Shown here: positions 30,101-38,275 of the stretch, piece by piece | How positions within the stretch are numbered: position 1 is the stretch's first letter | Layout: the number at the start of each line of letters is the position of its first letter | Translations under genes and position numbers: made by a program | From: SABY01 sp964593705 | GTDB lineage: Bacteria; Bacteroidota; Bacteroidia; Bacteroidales; 4484-276 | DNA length: 64,000 nucleotides | Direction of reading: 5' to 3' | Assembly: GCA_964593705.1 (NCBI GenBank) | Contig: CAZQIV010000008.1 | Coordinates: forward strand, 1-64,000 | The notes under the pieces: generated by a model | The model's input: the letters and a program-made list of their open reading frames with translations, nothing else | The model's database searches: none | Told to the model about the DNA's origin: nothing

Positions 30101-33100
30101 GCTTCCTCCGGCAATTTTATCTTTCGTGGGATTGTAGAGGCGGATGAAACTTTTATTTAAGATTATTTCGTTAGAGAGTCCTCTTATCTTGCAATAATTA
30201 TTTACCCCCCCTAACGATGATACCAAAAGTTGTGCTCCGAGGACTATAAATGCCTTTGGAAGTCCCTCAATAAAACCTTTAAGGTCTTCAGGGTTTGGCT
30301 GACCACTTGAAAAAATGAGACTGTTCCTGTTTATGCGCATAAACTGGATGGCAGACTTGTGGATATTATTCGTAAGGGTATCTGGGTTGTCATCGTCCAG
30401 TTCCACATTCTCCAGTTGTACCCAGCCATAATTGATATTATCTTCCACGGTAACATCCCAATCCGCAACGCCGGCATACCCGGTTACATAGTCGTAGTAA
30501 TTATCTCTGAGCTTTACATAGAATTTATAGTACAGATTTGGCTGTGCCGATGAAATGTCCAGAAGACAGTGCCTGAGTAGTTGATCTTTATTCGTAATTG
30601 TCCCCGGTACCTCGAAATAAATCTTTAAATCTGTTGTGTCGAGTTTATTTTTATTCAGGTTCATTAATCCTTTCACTAAAAACATCTGCCCGGCCTGTTT
30701 GTCCTGCAAGTAAGCATAATCATGGGCTTCATATTCCACCTTAATCTTTCCTCCGCCGGGTATGGTAATGTCAGTCAGGTTCCAGGCATAAGCATTTTTG
30801 TTCATCGTGTCACGATCCTGTGAAGAGTATGGAAAATCAATATTTGATAAAGGGCTGCTATCATCACAATCACTATACGCATTGCCTGAATGTTCCTGAT
30901 AATAACCCCAGCGGTTTGCATCTCTGGTATTATATTTTGGGTTTACAACATTGCCATTGGGCAAGTTGCCATAATCAAAAGCATACGGTGTAAGCATGCC
31001 TTTTTGTGAGTGCTCATAGCTAATGGCAACTTCTTTCAGGGTTAACTTGCCTCCGCCAGCCGGGATAGCATTGTTAATTTCTTTACAAAGGGTTTGGTCA
31101 TAAGTGAAATGTATGGTTTTTATGGGTGTAGCATTGAAATGATTTGTTGTGTAATCATACATCGAATAGACAACAATAGAATCCAACTGACGTAAAAACA
31201 TATCCGGATCAATTCCACCGTTTTCGTCTTGTACACCAAAACCATCCTTGCGTTTACTGTAAAAAAACCTGGCAATTTCTGTTTTGGATTCTATCGACCG
31301 GATGTACCAGAGTTCTTTCTCACCATAAACATAAGTTCCTTTATCATCATTAGGATCACTTCTTAAACCCTTGTTATAAGTAGCCTGATTTGGTTCCATA
31401 GGAGAAGGAGAGCGCCACCTGTATCGAAAATCTTCTTTAAAGTAACTGAATTTTACATAGTTTCCCACATCATCATCGCTGATGCCATCGCTTGTCAGGT
31501 CCCTGTAATCAGGACTGAGCACTGCCGTAATAAGGAATTGGGTGGCATAAGCAGGGGTAGTCATCGATTCAAAGTAATGATCAATTCCCTTGGTATTTTT
31601 GATTGTATTATCCTTATCATTATCATCGACTGAATAACTGACAAGATTTTTATCATTGTTTACTTTATCTACAACGCTTTCGCCAACCTTAACAACATTA
31701 AAAGTAACTTCTTTCTGTGTGGTATTGTAAACGGGGATTCCGAAAACATATCTCATTCCATCGGGCTGGGTAACCGATATTTCGGATAAATGATGTGCTT
31801 TGCGATAGGAACCGTTTCTTTCTACGGTAAAAACTGTTTGAGAATTGTTATCAAATCTGTGGTAAGGGATTTTTTTATCAAATCCGATTTTTGCAGCTTC
31901 GCCTGCAGTCAGGTAATTGATGGTGGTTTGACGCACGGGTTGAAACTTATTGATGTATTCGGTATTAATACTCGTACCGTGGGCGAACACACCTCTCAGA
32001 CTTTGCTCGTCTTTTGGTATAAAAGAAAACCGTTCAAAACCGTTAAGATGTTCAAAAAGTGAATGGTCAAACCTGTTGATTTCCCCATGATTCTTAAAAT
32101 AATGCTGCTGATACAACTTTATTGATCCTTCGGCTGAATATTTGTTCTGCTCTGATTTGAAAATCAATTTATCAGATAATTCCGAAGGAATCCACCTTCC
32201 GCTTTTCTGATAGGAAGAATTTACACCTAAATTGGCGCCTGCCTTAAATACACCGCCCAGATGCACTTCAGCCCCGAATTGGTTTCCAGGTGAGTTAACC
32301 TCAGTAGTTGGATCGCCCACAACACCTATGTCGTTTTTATTCACCGAAAAAGTCAATGAAAGCCCCTGGGCATTCAGGTTAAAAACATCAGGTGTTTTGT
32401 AGGGAATGGGTAATATTTTGGATTCGCCTGCATAATAGGGCAACTTTTTTTCCCTGTTGAAATCCATCAGTGCTTTTGCAGGCATACCATCAGTTTCATG
32501 CATAATACCATAAGCCGGGAAATATTGAATCTTTCTTTCAAGTGTCTGTTTGGAATAGTATCCTGTAATTCTTATACCCGGATCAGCCGTATAGGCATCC
32601 CAGCCTACTGAGCCCGAATAGGTTCCCGATGTATTAATAAAGGGATAATCTATGTCGGGCTGATAAGAGTTGTTGAGGTAAGACCGTTTAGAAAAACCAA
32701 ACGGAAGTGATTGCACAGCACGATCCTTAGTTGTAACATTTCCCTGATCATCCTTTTTTTCATTTTTCCATTGTCGTGTATAATCCAAACCTACGTTTAA
32801 ACTTTTATTTAATCCTTCCTGCGAATTTACAGACCAGGTTTTTCCTAGCGAAACACCAAGCTGACTGCTGTTTGTTCCAATAGCAAACCCTATATTGGGG
32901 CTAATGTACTTATCCACACCTGACTGTGAATTTGCGGTAACACCAAGACCTAAAGAGGCATTTGCACCACCTTTGTTGGCGGATAAAGAAACATCCATCG
33001 AAACCTCCGTACCCCAGCCCTTATAGCTGTTGTAAAATATGCCAAGACCCCCAAGTTTAATAAGACCGGATAATTTTTTAGATGCAAACCCCGCAATTTC

Positions 33101-33481
33101 AAGGTCAGCATCAGTCTTCCCTCCATAAGTTTCATTGTCTTTAACTGAAAATTCCTTTGTTATTACATCACCGGCAAAATCATCCGGCAGCCCCCTTAGT
33201 GAGCGGACAATAGTACCGGCGTTCAAATTCCATCCCAGGCCCACCATGGTGGACACATCTTCCATCTGTATGCCTGCCTGGTAGGTCAGGTTCATCGGGT
33301 ATCCGCCAATGCTAAACAGGGGTATCTGGTAGGAAAAAGAACCTGTTGAGGGATTCACCAGATCGGATGTGCCGGCCTGCTGGAACTGCATAAATTCGAG
33401 CTGTCCGGGCCCGCCGGTTTGTGCTATCAAGCTTGTTGAAACAATCAGCACTGCAACAATGATCAAATTAATTTTCTTCAT
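27113..33481 (-). CDS. Giant secreted SpvB/TcB-like partner of the Rhs protein
   Basis: The 2122-residue protein has a signal peptide to about residue 21. Next comes NPSTGSFSYQIPLFSIGG, and MVGLGWNLNAGTIVRSLRG near 75-95, the entry seen in SpvB/Tc-B-type and Rhs-shell proteins. The middle is large and beta-rich. Around 1897-2060 there is a carbohydrate-binding-like domain (FYEGFEDYQNSF to TTYYDDIRIIPFD), followed by YVYDDLNLRLTYILDENN and KYEYNNQGELIRIKKETEEG at the end. It resembles the part that in other Bacteroidota Rhs proteins precedes the YD shell, but it lacks the core and tip, which are on the next gene. The start overlaps the upstream gene by 14 bp. Likely exported to the cell surface; function inferred from architecture only. 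Confidence 0.85.
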   Translation of the reverse strand: MKKINLIIVAVLIVSTSLIAQTGGPGQLEFMQFQQAGTSDLVNPSTGSFSYQIPLFSIGGYPMNLTYQAGIQMEDVSTMVGLGWNLNAGTIVRSLRGLPDDFAGDVITKEFSVKDNETYGGKTDADLEIAGFASKKLSGLIKLGGLGIFYNSYKGWGTEVSMDVSLSANKGGANASLGLGVTANSQSGVDKYISPNIGFAIGTNSSQLGVSLGKTWSVNSQEGLNKSLNVGLDYTRQWKNEKKDDQGNVTTKDRAVQSLPFGFSKRSYLNNSYQPDIDYPFINTSGTYSGSVGWDAYTADPGIRITGYYSKQTLERKIQYFPAYGIMHETDGMPAKALMDFNREKKLPYYAGESKILPIPYKTPDVFNLNAQGLSLTFSVNKNDIGVVGDPTTEVNSPGNQFGAEVHLGGVFKAGANLGVNSSYQKSGRWIPSELSDKLIFKSEQNKYSAEGSIKLYQQHYFKNHGEINRFDHSLFEHLNGFERFSFIPKDEQSLRGVFAHGTSINTEYINKFQPVRQTTINYLTAGEAAKIGFDKKIPYHRFDNNSQTVFTVERNGSYRKAHHLSEISVTQPDGMRYVFGIPVYNTTQKEVTFNVVKVGESVVDKVNNDKNLVSYSVDDNDKDNTIKNTKGIDHYFESMTTPAYATQFLITAVLSPDYRDLTSDGISDDDVGNYVKFSYFKEDFRYRWRSPSPMEPNQATYNKGLRSDPNDDKGTYVYGEKELWYIRSIESKTEIARFFYSKRKDGFGVQDENGGIDPDMFLRQLDSIVVYSMYDYTTNHFNATPIKTIHFTYDQTLCKEINNAIPAGGGKLTLKEVAISYEHSQKGMLTPYAFDYGNLPNGNVVNPKYNTRDANRWGYYQEHSGNAYSDCDDSSPLSNIDFPYSSQDRDTMNKNAYAWNLTDITIPGGGKIKVEYEAHDYAYLQDKQAGQMFLVKGLMNLNKNKLDTTDLKIYFEVPGTITNKDQLLRHCLLDISSAQPNLYYKFYVKLRDNYYDYVTGYAGVADWDVTVEDNINYGWVQLENVELDDDNPDTLTNNIHKSAIQFMRINRNSLIFSSGQPNPEDLKGFIEGLPKAFIVLGAQLLVSSLGGVNNYCKIRGLSNEIILNKSFIRLYNPTKDKIAGGSRVARISINDRFGGMTGGVHQSRAYTTSYYYTTEEIDPISGDTSIISSGVADYEPMIGGDEISLKRPIFCSDHKKKAPDNEFYVEEPVNESNFPSPQIIYSKVTQVTNEDGQGVGKTGKVVNEFFTAKDYPVKVGRTGVDEKRDKTDGKAFTIPFKSNNQQHDFATVAQGYSIELNSMSGMPKATWVFNENGDRISGETFEYADDNDNFITIDRLGRINKNVTLGVSVEYTIDGKKSFDEMKNNTFSANLNTIIIIAPFPIIVPLYYNVSEQKQFQSIVTNKIIHRNALMKRHTVYSQTAAVSTENLAYDEVTGEVLLTVTTNEFSDSLYSFTYPAWWMYPGMGPAYENTRMHISSSNYDQFKQFLKPGDELRSPINGNRLWTAENTDNFLTAINDGVSLSENTDYLVYSSGAKNLLNEKAGQVVTWNYNPLSNGDIISFNQASILNSSVVEFNDEAVRYCAYCPKSSADSSNSSGIYELIGPSETTEPAYAPSDSPGPQIQTDTITIKITPDNSNYPIELQKIENPLGEPIDTLLNIPDKSYNQIVPPDTSIFQHVSPAYHFANSMSNDVSIKLKPGQTSNFTASIENKSNHCGFKIGKTAYRNYGLSNNANFIFPDEPILENSITINREALEWNNNSNMPPIHAPPQNPEEALDVINPFLSGRKGTWKPKTSRFFLDERTHGDLNTGETNIRTQGLFETYNDFWLVPPEDSTVWVKDTNNWEWNETVNLVDVDGQIIETEDRIGRKTSSLLGYKNTVILAQASNAGYHEIFYEGFEDYQNSFCPSWNYLYVSKRVTTSGNESIVNTESHSGKYSLRVNSSFYLYPMPPINSEAGKCIGGFYPYHTQADKTYLFACWVKVDKTKPVLSCSDASVVITIAGQSLTLHSDGPVIEGWQRIEGTFIVPTNAENLQFKLEKGTATTYYDDIRIIPFDANMIAYVYDDLNLRLTYILDENNYFTKYEYNNQGELIRIKKETEEGILTIQEAYQALIKKRN

Positions 33482-35012
33482 GATTGTAATTGGCTTTAAA
33501 TTTCAGGTAATGGTAGTTTTTGATGTCATAAAGTGTTAGCAGGTAAATTATATCTGCCTGCAAATCGAAACTGTCAAGATTTATTGAAAGTTGATTCAGC
33601 CCATGCCCTACAAAAAAGTCCGGATTATTTTCCAATAAATCTTCAATTGTGAGGCTTCCGGCCAACTCCATGGTAAGCGGGTTAAAAATCCCTATGTAGA
33701 TAGCTTTTGATGGCGTATAATTATTGATGAAGCGAATATTCAGCTTTTTATCATAAATCCCGATATAACCTTGCGCCGGTTGATTGCTTAATTCATAGTA
33801 ACAGATGGGTTCATTAAATGGAATTGAGTCCTTACAGATGGGTTTCCCTTTCTTATCATTCCATGAGTATATTGTCCAAAAACTATTTTCAGGCCCTCCC
33901 TGCAAAAAGACTTTACCAATATAAGTTTTATCTTTTGGAATGTGCCCGTGTACATATTTCCAATCTATTTTCGCAAGAGGATCGGTAATTATTGCGGGAG
34001 TTTGCTCCCAGGTTATTGCTGCCTTTTTATCAAAGGCAATGATGGAGTCATTCTTAATGGATAGGGTAAATGATTGAGGCAGAAATTCCTCACTGGCAAG
34101 GGAGTCGTTATTGATAATGCTAAGTTTATAATAGCAACTGTCGCCTGCAATGGTTTTCTTGAATTCAACAGAAAATAAATCGCAATCCGGCAATTCTGAA
34201 ACTGGAGTTACTATTAAAATGTCTTCAATTTTATCAAAGCTCCACACTTCGCTTTTTCCGATTTCATCCGTACCGTATAAACCCATGAATGCAGTAACCT
34301 GCCATGCATATTTTTTACCTGGCTCAAATGACCTTGCAGAAACAGGAAGTTGAAATGAAGTATTTCGGAGGTTTTGCTGCATAAAAAATGCCGAATTTGC
34401 TTCCATAGCTTCAACCGGTAACTGATTATCAAGTTGCTCCACAACTCTAAGCTGGTAAAAGAAAGACTGTTTAGGACCAAAGGGCATAGGAGGAAGCCAC
34501 TGAAAAAAAGGAGACTGCACGATTACAGCTGACTCATCCATTGGGTTGATTAATTCAGGGGGAGTCAAATGGGCAATGAGTTGGATGATACAGTTTCTCC
34601 CTAATTCATTTTCGGTACTTTCATTAAATACTTCCACACATATGGTGTAGGACCCTGTGCGCATTGTACCTGTCCGTATAACGTATTCTTCATAATCAGC
34701 GTTTGCATATCCATCCTCGATCGGTTCCAAATTCCTGGGATTAATTCTTCCGGAAAAATATGGTGGTAATTCAAAAATTGCGCTTTTTCCTTCGCAAATC
34801 AATCCATCTTCATCTTCTTCAACAGTACCATACAAATACACAGATAAAGTTTGATTGGTGGTGTTGGTAAGTATTAAGTTCCATAGATCCTCAATATGCC
34901 ATTGGTTCGGGGGTGGTTGATAAAGTTGCACTTGCACTTGTTGCGCCTTTGCACAAATTGGTATGAACAGAAGCAGGCTTAAACTCAGGAGTATGAAAAA
35001 TGGTATTTTCAT
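33468..35012 (-). CDS. Secreted fibronectin-like protein, first gene of Rhs operon (TANFOR-like)
   Basis: I start this 514-residue protein at the ATG at 35010-35012 because it begins a good signal peptide (MKIPFFILLSLSLLLFIPIC). An in-frame ATG 12 codons upstream adds only polar residues. After the signal, QVQLYQPPPNQWHIEDLWNL and the LTNTTNQTLSVYLYGTV segment resemble the TANFOR-type domain often seen in Bacteroidota secreted proteins. Next comes an Ig/fibronectin-like unit (TPPELINPMDESAVIVQSP, FFQWLPPMPFGPKQSFFYQL, and KYAWQVTAF). No T9SS tail is present. The gene overlaps the next one by 14 bp, so the three genes form one operon. Its role in assembling or presenting the Rhs pair is an inference. 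Confidence 0.8.
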   Translation of the reverse strand: MKIPFFILLSLSLLLFIPICAKAQQVQVQLYQPPPNQWHIEDLWNLILTNTTNQTLSVYLYGTVEEDEDGLICEGKSAIFELPPYFSGRINPRNLEPIEDGYANADYEEYVIRTGTMRTGSYTICVEVFNESTENELGRNCIIQLIAHLTPPELINPMDESAVIVQSPFFQWLPPMPFGPKQSFFYQLRVVEQLDNQLPVEAMEANSAFFMQQNLRNTSFQLPVSARSFEPGKKYAWQVTAFMGLYGTDEIGKSEVWSFDKIEDILIVTPVSELPDCDLFSVEFKKTIAGDSCYYKLSIINNDSLASEEFLPQSFTLSIKNDSIIAFDKKAAITWEQTPAIITDPLAKIDWKYVHGHIPKDKTYIGKVFLQGGPENSFWTIYSWNDKKGKPICKDSIPFNEPICYYELSNQPAQGYIGIYDKKLNIRFINNYTPSKAIYIGIFNPLTMELAGSLTIEDLLENNPDFFVGHGLNQLSINLDSFDLQADIIYLLTLYDIKNYHYLKFKANYNHEEN

Positions 35013-35251
35013 GATATGTTGGATTTTATGTTTCTTTTGATCAATCATTTTCTTGAATATTTAAAATCAGATTTCTTAAGGGGGTATTTCAAAACTTTGA
35101 AAATTTTTTCTAACTGTATTTCAAAGTTTTAAATTAATTATTTTTACTTTCAAAGTCGCCTTCTAACACGTCAAAGACTTCGTCAGTCCCATTGGACTAA
35201 CTGTTTTTTGCATATCAAAATCATCATTTGAAATCTGCAATTTCAATGGAC

Positions 35252-35342
35252 TAAAATTACAATGCCCAACATGTAAAAACTGCACGAATGAGCGAACGGT
35301 ATATACCGTTGAACAAACGGCAGGTTAATGAGGGTGAACGGT
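35252..35342 (-). promoter_or_regulatory. Predicted LytTR-type operator (three boxes, 21-bp spacing) and -7 element of the Rhs operon
   Basis: On the minus strand three boxes start at 35342, 35321 and 35300: ACCGTTCAC, GCCGTTTGT and ACCGTTCGC. Each matches 8 of 9 positions of the LytTR pattern [TA][AC][CA]GTTN[AG][TG], and the start-to-start spacing is exactly 21 bp, two helical turns. TAATTTTA (35259-35252) lies 41 bp after the last box and resembles the -7 element TAnnTTTG except for its last base. One box also lies in a perfect palindrome, AACGGTATATACCGTT (35295-35310). A lone ACAGTTAGT (35204-35196) is a full match. Confidence 0.55.
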
Positions 35343-35424
35343 GGGAGAGCACAATTGATTAGTGTTACTTAAAAGCGGGTTAAGGAAGAACCCCTTCTTC
35401 ATTATAATTTGCCAGTCAGGGCTA

Positions 35425-35757
35425 TCATTTGTCCCGGAGGCATGATGCCGCTACCTTACTAAATTCATCGGCTTTTTTACGCGAAATCGTCAATCGTGTT
35501 CCATCTGCAAGAATTACTGTATCGTTGGTAAACGATTCCAAGTGGTGAAGGTTGATGACAGTATTTTTGTTTATCCTGAAAAATCCTGAATTGGCTAAAA
35601 TCATTTCCAGTTCTTCAAACGAGCGGTCTGCAACAATGGTAGCAAAACCTGTAAGATGAAGTACTGTATAGTGACTATCCTGCTGAAAAAACATCAGATT
35701 GCTAACATCAATTATTTGATGCCCGGTTTGATCCCGGATGGTAATTTGACTAATCAT
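35425..35757 (-). CDS. LytTR-family DNA-binding regulator, stand-alone domain
   Basis: The 110-residue protein is a LytTR DNA-binding domain with no receiver domain. Hallmarks are NLMFFQQDSHYTVLHLTG, the RSFEELEMIL helix, GFFRINKNTVINLHHLESF and a final strand pair VILADGTRLTISRKKADEF. LytTR proteins bind direct repeats about 21-22 bp apart. It lies on the same strand upstream of the Rhs operon, and boxes of that type occur before the operon and before this gene, so it is the obvious candidate regulator of both. Without a receiver it must respond to something other than phosphorylation, or be controlled by its own level. Confidence 0.9.
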   Translation of the reverse strand: MISQITIRDQTGHQIIDVSNLMFFQQDSHYTVLHLTGFATIVADRSFEELEMILANSGFFRINKNTVINLHHLESFTNDTVILADGTRLTISRKKADEFSKVAASCLRDK

Positions 35758-35971
35758 ACCTTCGCTAAATTTTTCTTTTAAAAGTGTTTGTGCTTCCTGG
35801 TGTCTTGGCGGCTAATCTTTATTTGCCACAAAGGCTCAAAGACTCTCCCGATAGGGATACCCGCTTCGCGAGGCGAGCCTTTGGTAAAAGTTTCACAAAG
35901 CGTGTCTAATGCGACAAAACCATTACCCTAAGTCAGGATTTTTAAATTCATGGTACGTGCCCTCCTGAAAG

Positions 35972-36062
35972 CAAAAATATCGCTTATGGGAAACGACTTC
36001 TTTGGGAATGATTGATTTGTAGCCGTAGGTTTATGAAAGGTAGTATCTGTTGAGTAAACGGT
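35972..36062 (-). promoter_or_regulatory. Predicted LytTR boxes and -7 element upstream of the lytTR gene
   Basis: On the minus strand ACCGTTTAC starts at 36062 and ACCTTTCAT at 36041. Each is one mismatch from the LytTR pattern, and they are 21 bp apart. A third position at 36020 is degenerate. TATTTTTG (35979-35972), a full TAnnTTTG -7 element, lies 41 bp after that third position, the same distance as in front of the Rhs operon. This suggests auto-regulation. Confidence 0.45.
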
Positions 36063-36124
36063 TGAATTTATTTATTTCTATATTTTTCAACCGGACAGTT
36101 GTGATTGATAAGAACCATAAGCTG

Positions 36125-36270
36125 TTAATTAGTGCCCGTCCATAAAGCCAGTACTTTTCAATAACCCCGGGTTTACCCAAAAGGATGCCCGCTTCGCGAG
36201 GCAGGCCAATGGCAAAAGGACGAGGCTATTGATAACTTAAAAAACTAACTAAAATGACGGACACTAACCA
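36125..36270. mobile_element. MITE-like element with TAATTAGTG termini, copy 2
   Basis: The left end TTAATTAGTGCCCGTCCATA (from 36125) is an imperfect inverted repeat of the right end near 36253-36268, which reads GGTTAGTGTCCGTCAT on the other strand. The inside differs from copy 1 and carries CCCGCTTCGCGAGGC, also seen at about 35870. Confidence 0.6.
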
Positions 36271-36359
36271 GAATTTGCTCAAAAACCTGTAATGCTTTAA
36301 CGACTTGGATTTTGTGTAAAAATGTTGTGTTCCAAATGCAAGGCTTTTAATAGGGATCA

Positions 36360-36625
36360 ACAATAATCCGTACTTTTAATATTCCGGTGCGCCTGCCTCG
36401 ATGGCAAGGCGGGCTTGCACCATTATTTTCTAGCGGGGAACATCTTTACTACAAATATTGTCGGTGCTCTACATTTCCAAAGTTTCCTTTACTTCAATCA
36501 TGTTTGCCAAATACTGCTGTTTTTATGTTGGTCAGCTGGCGGGGAGATCCCTTGCTACCAGTGCGTTGGCTGGTTCTCCCCTTCGGGGGATTTAGGGATT
36601 TTATGGCTTTTTAGACTGAACTCAT
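36360..36625. repeat. Decayed palindromic repeats upstream of the sorting-domain remnant
   Basis: At 36380-36425, AATATTCCGGTGCGCCTGCC followed by TCG..GGCAAGGCGGGC is related to the inside of the MITE at 17250-17604. At 36555-36625, CTCCCCTTCGGGGGATTTAG followed by GGATTTT and TTTTTAGACTGAACTCATT is related to the element at 5320-5460. No gene is supported in this stretch; the open frames on the plus strand are made by the repeats. Confidence 0.55.
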
Positions 36626-36637
36626 TACTAATAATAA

Positions 36638-36666
36638 AAAATCCCGCCCATTACAGGCGGGATTTT
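36638..36666 (-). terminator. Intrinsic terminator after second sorting-domain remnant
   Basis: AAAATCCCGCC (36638-36648) pairs with GGCGGGATTTT (36656-36666), followed on the minus strand by a T-run. It is a near-identical copy of the hairpin at 12535-12563. Confidence 0.8.
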
Positions 36667-36693
36667 GTTATCAACCAACAAAAGGGGGAAATG

Positions 36694-36846
36694 TTAGTTA
36701 ATAATCAACTTTTGATAGAATCTACCATTTAAGGTTTGTATCTTGATAAGATAAACACCCTTCGGCTGAGCGCTTAAATTAATAATTGCGGAATTAGAGG
36801 TAGTTTGCTTATAAACCTCATCACCGAAAGAATTGAAAATAAGCCC
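36694..36846 (-). pseudogene. Second orphan T9SS sorting-domain remnant
   Basis: Reading the minus strand from 36846 gives LIFNSFGDEVYKQTTSNS, then AIINLSAQPKGVYLIKIQ and TLNGRFYQKLIIN before the TAA at 36694-36696. This is the second half of a T9SS type A sorting domain with no start codon, signal peptide or passenger. Its last 12 or so codons and the downstream terminator nearly match the remnant at 12591-12857. The rest differs (for example INLSAQPKGVY against LSTRPKGIY), so the two come from different surface-protein genes. Confidence 0.75.
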
Positions 36847-36954
36847 TAAATATACAAATTTTTTAGATGTAAATGCAAGTTAACTCTTGATTTACAGGCC
36901 AATTAAATGTTAAAAAAATAAAAACACCAGCAATATATTGGTATTCCAAAAAAA

Positions 36955-36983
36955 AAGCCCCCGGTTAAGGTAACCGGGGGCTT
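36955..36983 (-). terminator. Strong intrinsic terminator of the 37004-37738 gene
   Basis: AAGCCCCCGGTTA (36955-36967) pairs perfectly with TAACCGGGGGCTT (36971-36983). On the minus strand it is followed by a run of nine or more T. It begins 20 bp after the stop codon of the T9SS cargo gene. Confidence 0.92.
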
Positions 36984-37003
36984 TTATATTTTGGAGTAAA
37001 TAT

Positions 37004-37738
37004 CTATCTGGAGATTACTAAACGTTTAGTCTCCTGAATTTCATTAGCAACTTTTACCGAGTAAAAATAAATGCCGTCATTCAGGTCGTTTACATCAATT
37101 GTGGCTTTTCCTGCAAATCCTGAAAAATTAATTTCTTTAACTTTTGCACCCAGCAAATTATGGATATTTATCGTGGCTCTTGTTGTTCCTTCCGGCAGGT
37201 TGTAATCAAAAGATACCTGAGAAGTTGCCGGGTTTGGATATGGATTGGAAACAAACACCCTATTAGCTCCCAGATCATTAATACCTACATTTGGTGTGGC
37301 AAAATAATCAACATAGAAATAGGTTGAATCGTTGGGGTTGCTTTGAGGAAAAAAGCTATAGCACATTTTATTGATTCCTGTGATTCCGGCAGGCTTATAG
37401 TGCCCACTAAATTCATCGGTAGTTTCACCCGGGTCAAGTACAATGGTAAGCGGTGATAAATAAACTGAGGGTGCAAAGCAGATACCCCAGCAAAAAGTGT
37501 TTGAAGTTCCGGGAACTACTTCAAGTTCTATTTTTCTGCAAAACAGCGTTAGATTCTGGCTTGAAACGTTTTTAACTGAGATGTGCGAAACCAATTCAAA
37601 TGTCTGGGGGTAATCAACAACTGTAACTTTTTCTCCCATTTCAAAAAGTTCTCCGTCATGGTAAAGTTCTAACACTTGTGCTGTTGACACAAAGAAAAAG
37701 CCGAGTAATACGAGTAAGGAAAGTACGAGTTTTTTCAT
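37004..37738 (-). CDS. Small T9SS-sorted secreted protein
   Basis: The 244-residue protein has a signal peptide (MKKLVLSLLVLLGFFFVSTA), a single beta-rich passenger of about 140 residues with a few Cys (TLFCRKIELEV, NTFCWGICFAPSVYLSP), and a T9SS type A sorting domain from about residue 165 (VSNPYPNPATSQVSFDYNLP to NDGIYFYSVKVANEIQETKR). The passenger is not a family I recognise; DPGETTDEFSGHYKPAGITG suggests an Ig-like fold. It is monocistronic: it has its own promoter (TACTTTTG at 37825-37818 with TTTG at 37850-37847) and a strong terminator. Confidence 0.88.
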   Translation of the reverse strand: MKKLVLSLLVLLGFFFVSTAQVLELYHDGELFEMGEKVTVVDYPQTFELVSHISVKNVSSQNLTLFCRKIELEVVPGTSNTFCWGICFAPSVYLSPLTIVLDPGETTDEFSGHYKPAGITGINKMCYSFFPQSNPNDSTYFYVDYFATPNVGINDLGANRVFVSNPYPNPATSQVSFDYNLPEGTTRATINIHNLLGAKVKEINFSGFAGKATIDVNDLNDGIYFYSVKVANEIQETKRLVISR

Positions 37739-37817
37739 GATTATAGTATTTAAAATTTAAAAAAAAGTTACAATTTTTATGCCAACATATAGCAATATCT
37801 ACTTAATAAAATATTTA

Positions 37818-37850
37818 CAAAAGTAATGTATTAATTAATAAATTCGCAAA
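37818..37850 (-). promoter_or_regulatory. Bacteroidota-type promoter of the T9SS cargo gene
   Basis: On the minus strand, TTTG (37850-37847) is followed after 21 bp by TACTTTTG (37825-37818). This fits the Bacteroidota primary-sigma pattern TTTG-N19-21-TAnnTTTG, giving a leader of about 70 nt before the start codon at 37738. Confidence 0.7.
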
Positions 37851-37898
37851 CAAGTTTTCTAATAATAATTAACAATCCAAAACTAAGCTTAAATAATA

Positions 37899-38267
37899 AT
37901 GAATATTGAAGAATTAAGGGAGTACTGCCTGGCCAGGCCGGCCGTTACCGAGAGCACGCCTTTTGATGATGTAACACTGGTTTTTAAAGTAGCCGGTAAA
38001 ATGTTCGCCATCATCCCTCTCGATAAACCGGATTTATCAATAACCTTAAAATGCGATCCCGAAAAGGCAATTGCTTTGCGCGAAAGGTACCCCTTTGTTA
38101 AACCCGGCTACCACACCAGTAAAATACATTGGAATACAATTTTTATCGATGGTACGGTAGAAAGATATTTAATACTCGAATGGATCGATCATTCGTGGGA
38201 AATGGTGGTAAAAAGCCTTAACAGAAAGCAAAAGGAAATACTGGAAGCAGCCCTGAAAGAAAAATAA
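37899..38267 (+). CDS. MmcQ/YjbR family protein
   Basis: The 122-residue protein matches the MmcQ/YjbR (DUF419) family of small alpha/beta proteins that resemble a CyaY-like DNA-binding fold; their biological role is unsettled. Family marks are NIEELREYCLARPAVTESTP, the FKVAGKMFAIIPLD strand pair, PEKAIALRERYPFVKPGYH and LILEWIDHSWEMVVKSL. Length is typical. It is divergent from the T9SS cargo gene, and converges with the DUF6132 gene, whose stop is 9 bp away. Confidence 0.93.
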   Translation: MNIEELREYCLARPAVTESTPFDDVTLVFKVAGKMFAIIPLDKPDLSITLKCDPEKAIALRERYPFVKPGYHTSKIHWNTIFIDGTVERYLILEWIDHSWEMVVKSLNRKQKEILEAALKEK

Positions 38268-38275
38268 TTGGTTTT

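Noticed and set aside
36387..36732. Plus-strand frames of 75 and 105 codons
   Set aside because: They cross repeats and the terminator, and run antisense to the sorting-domain remnant.
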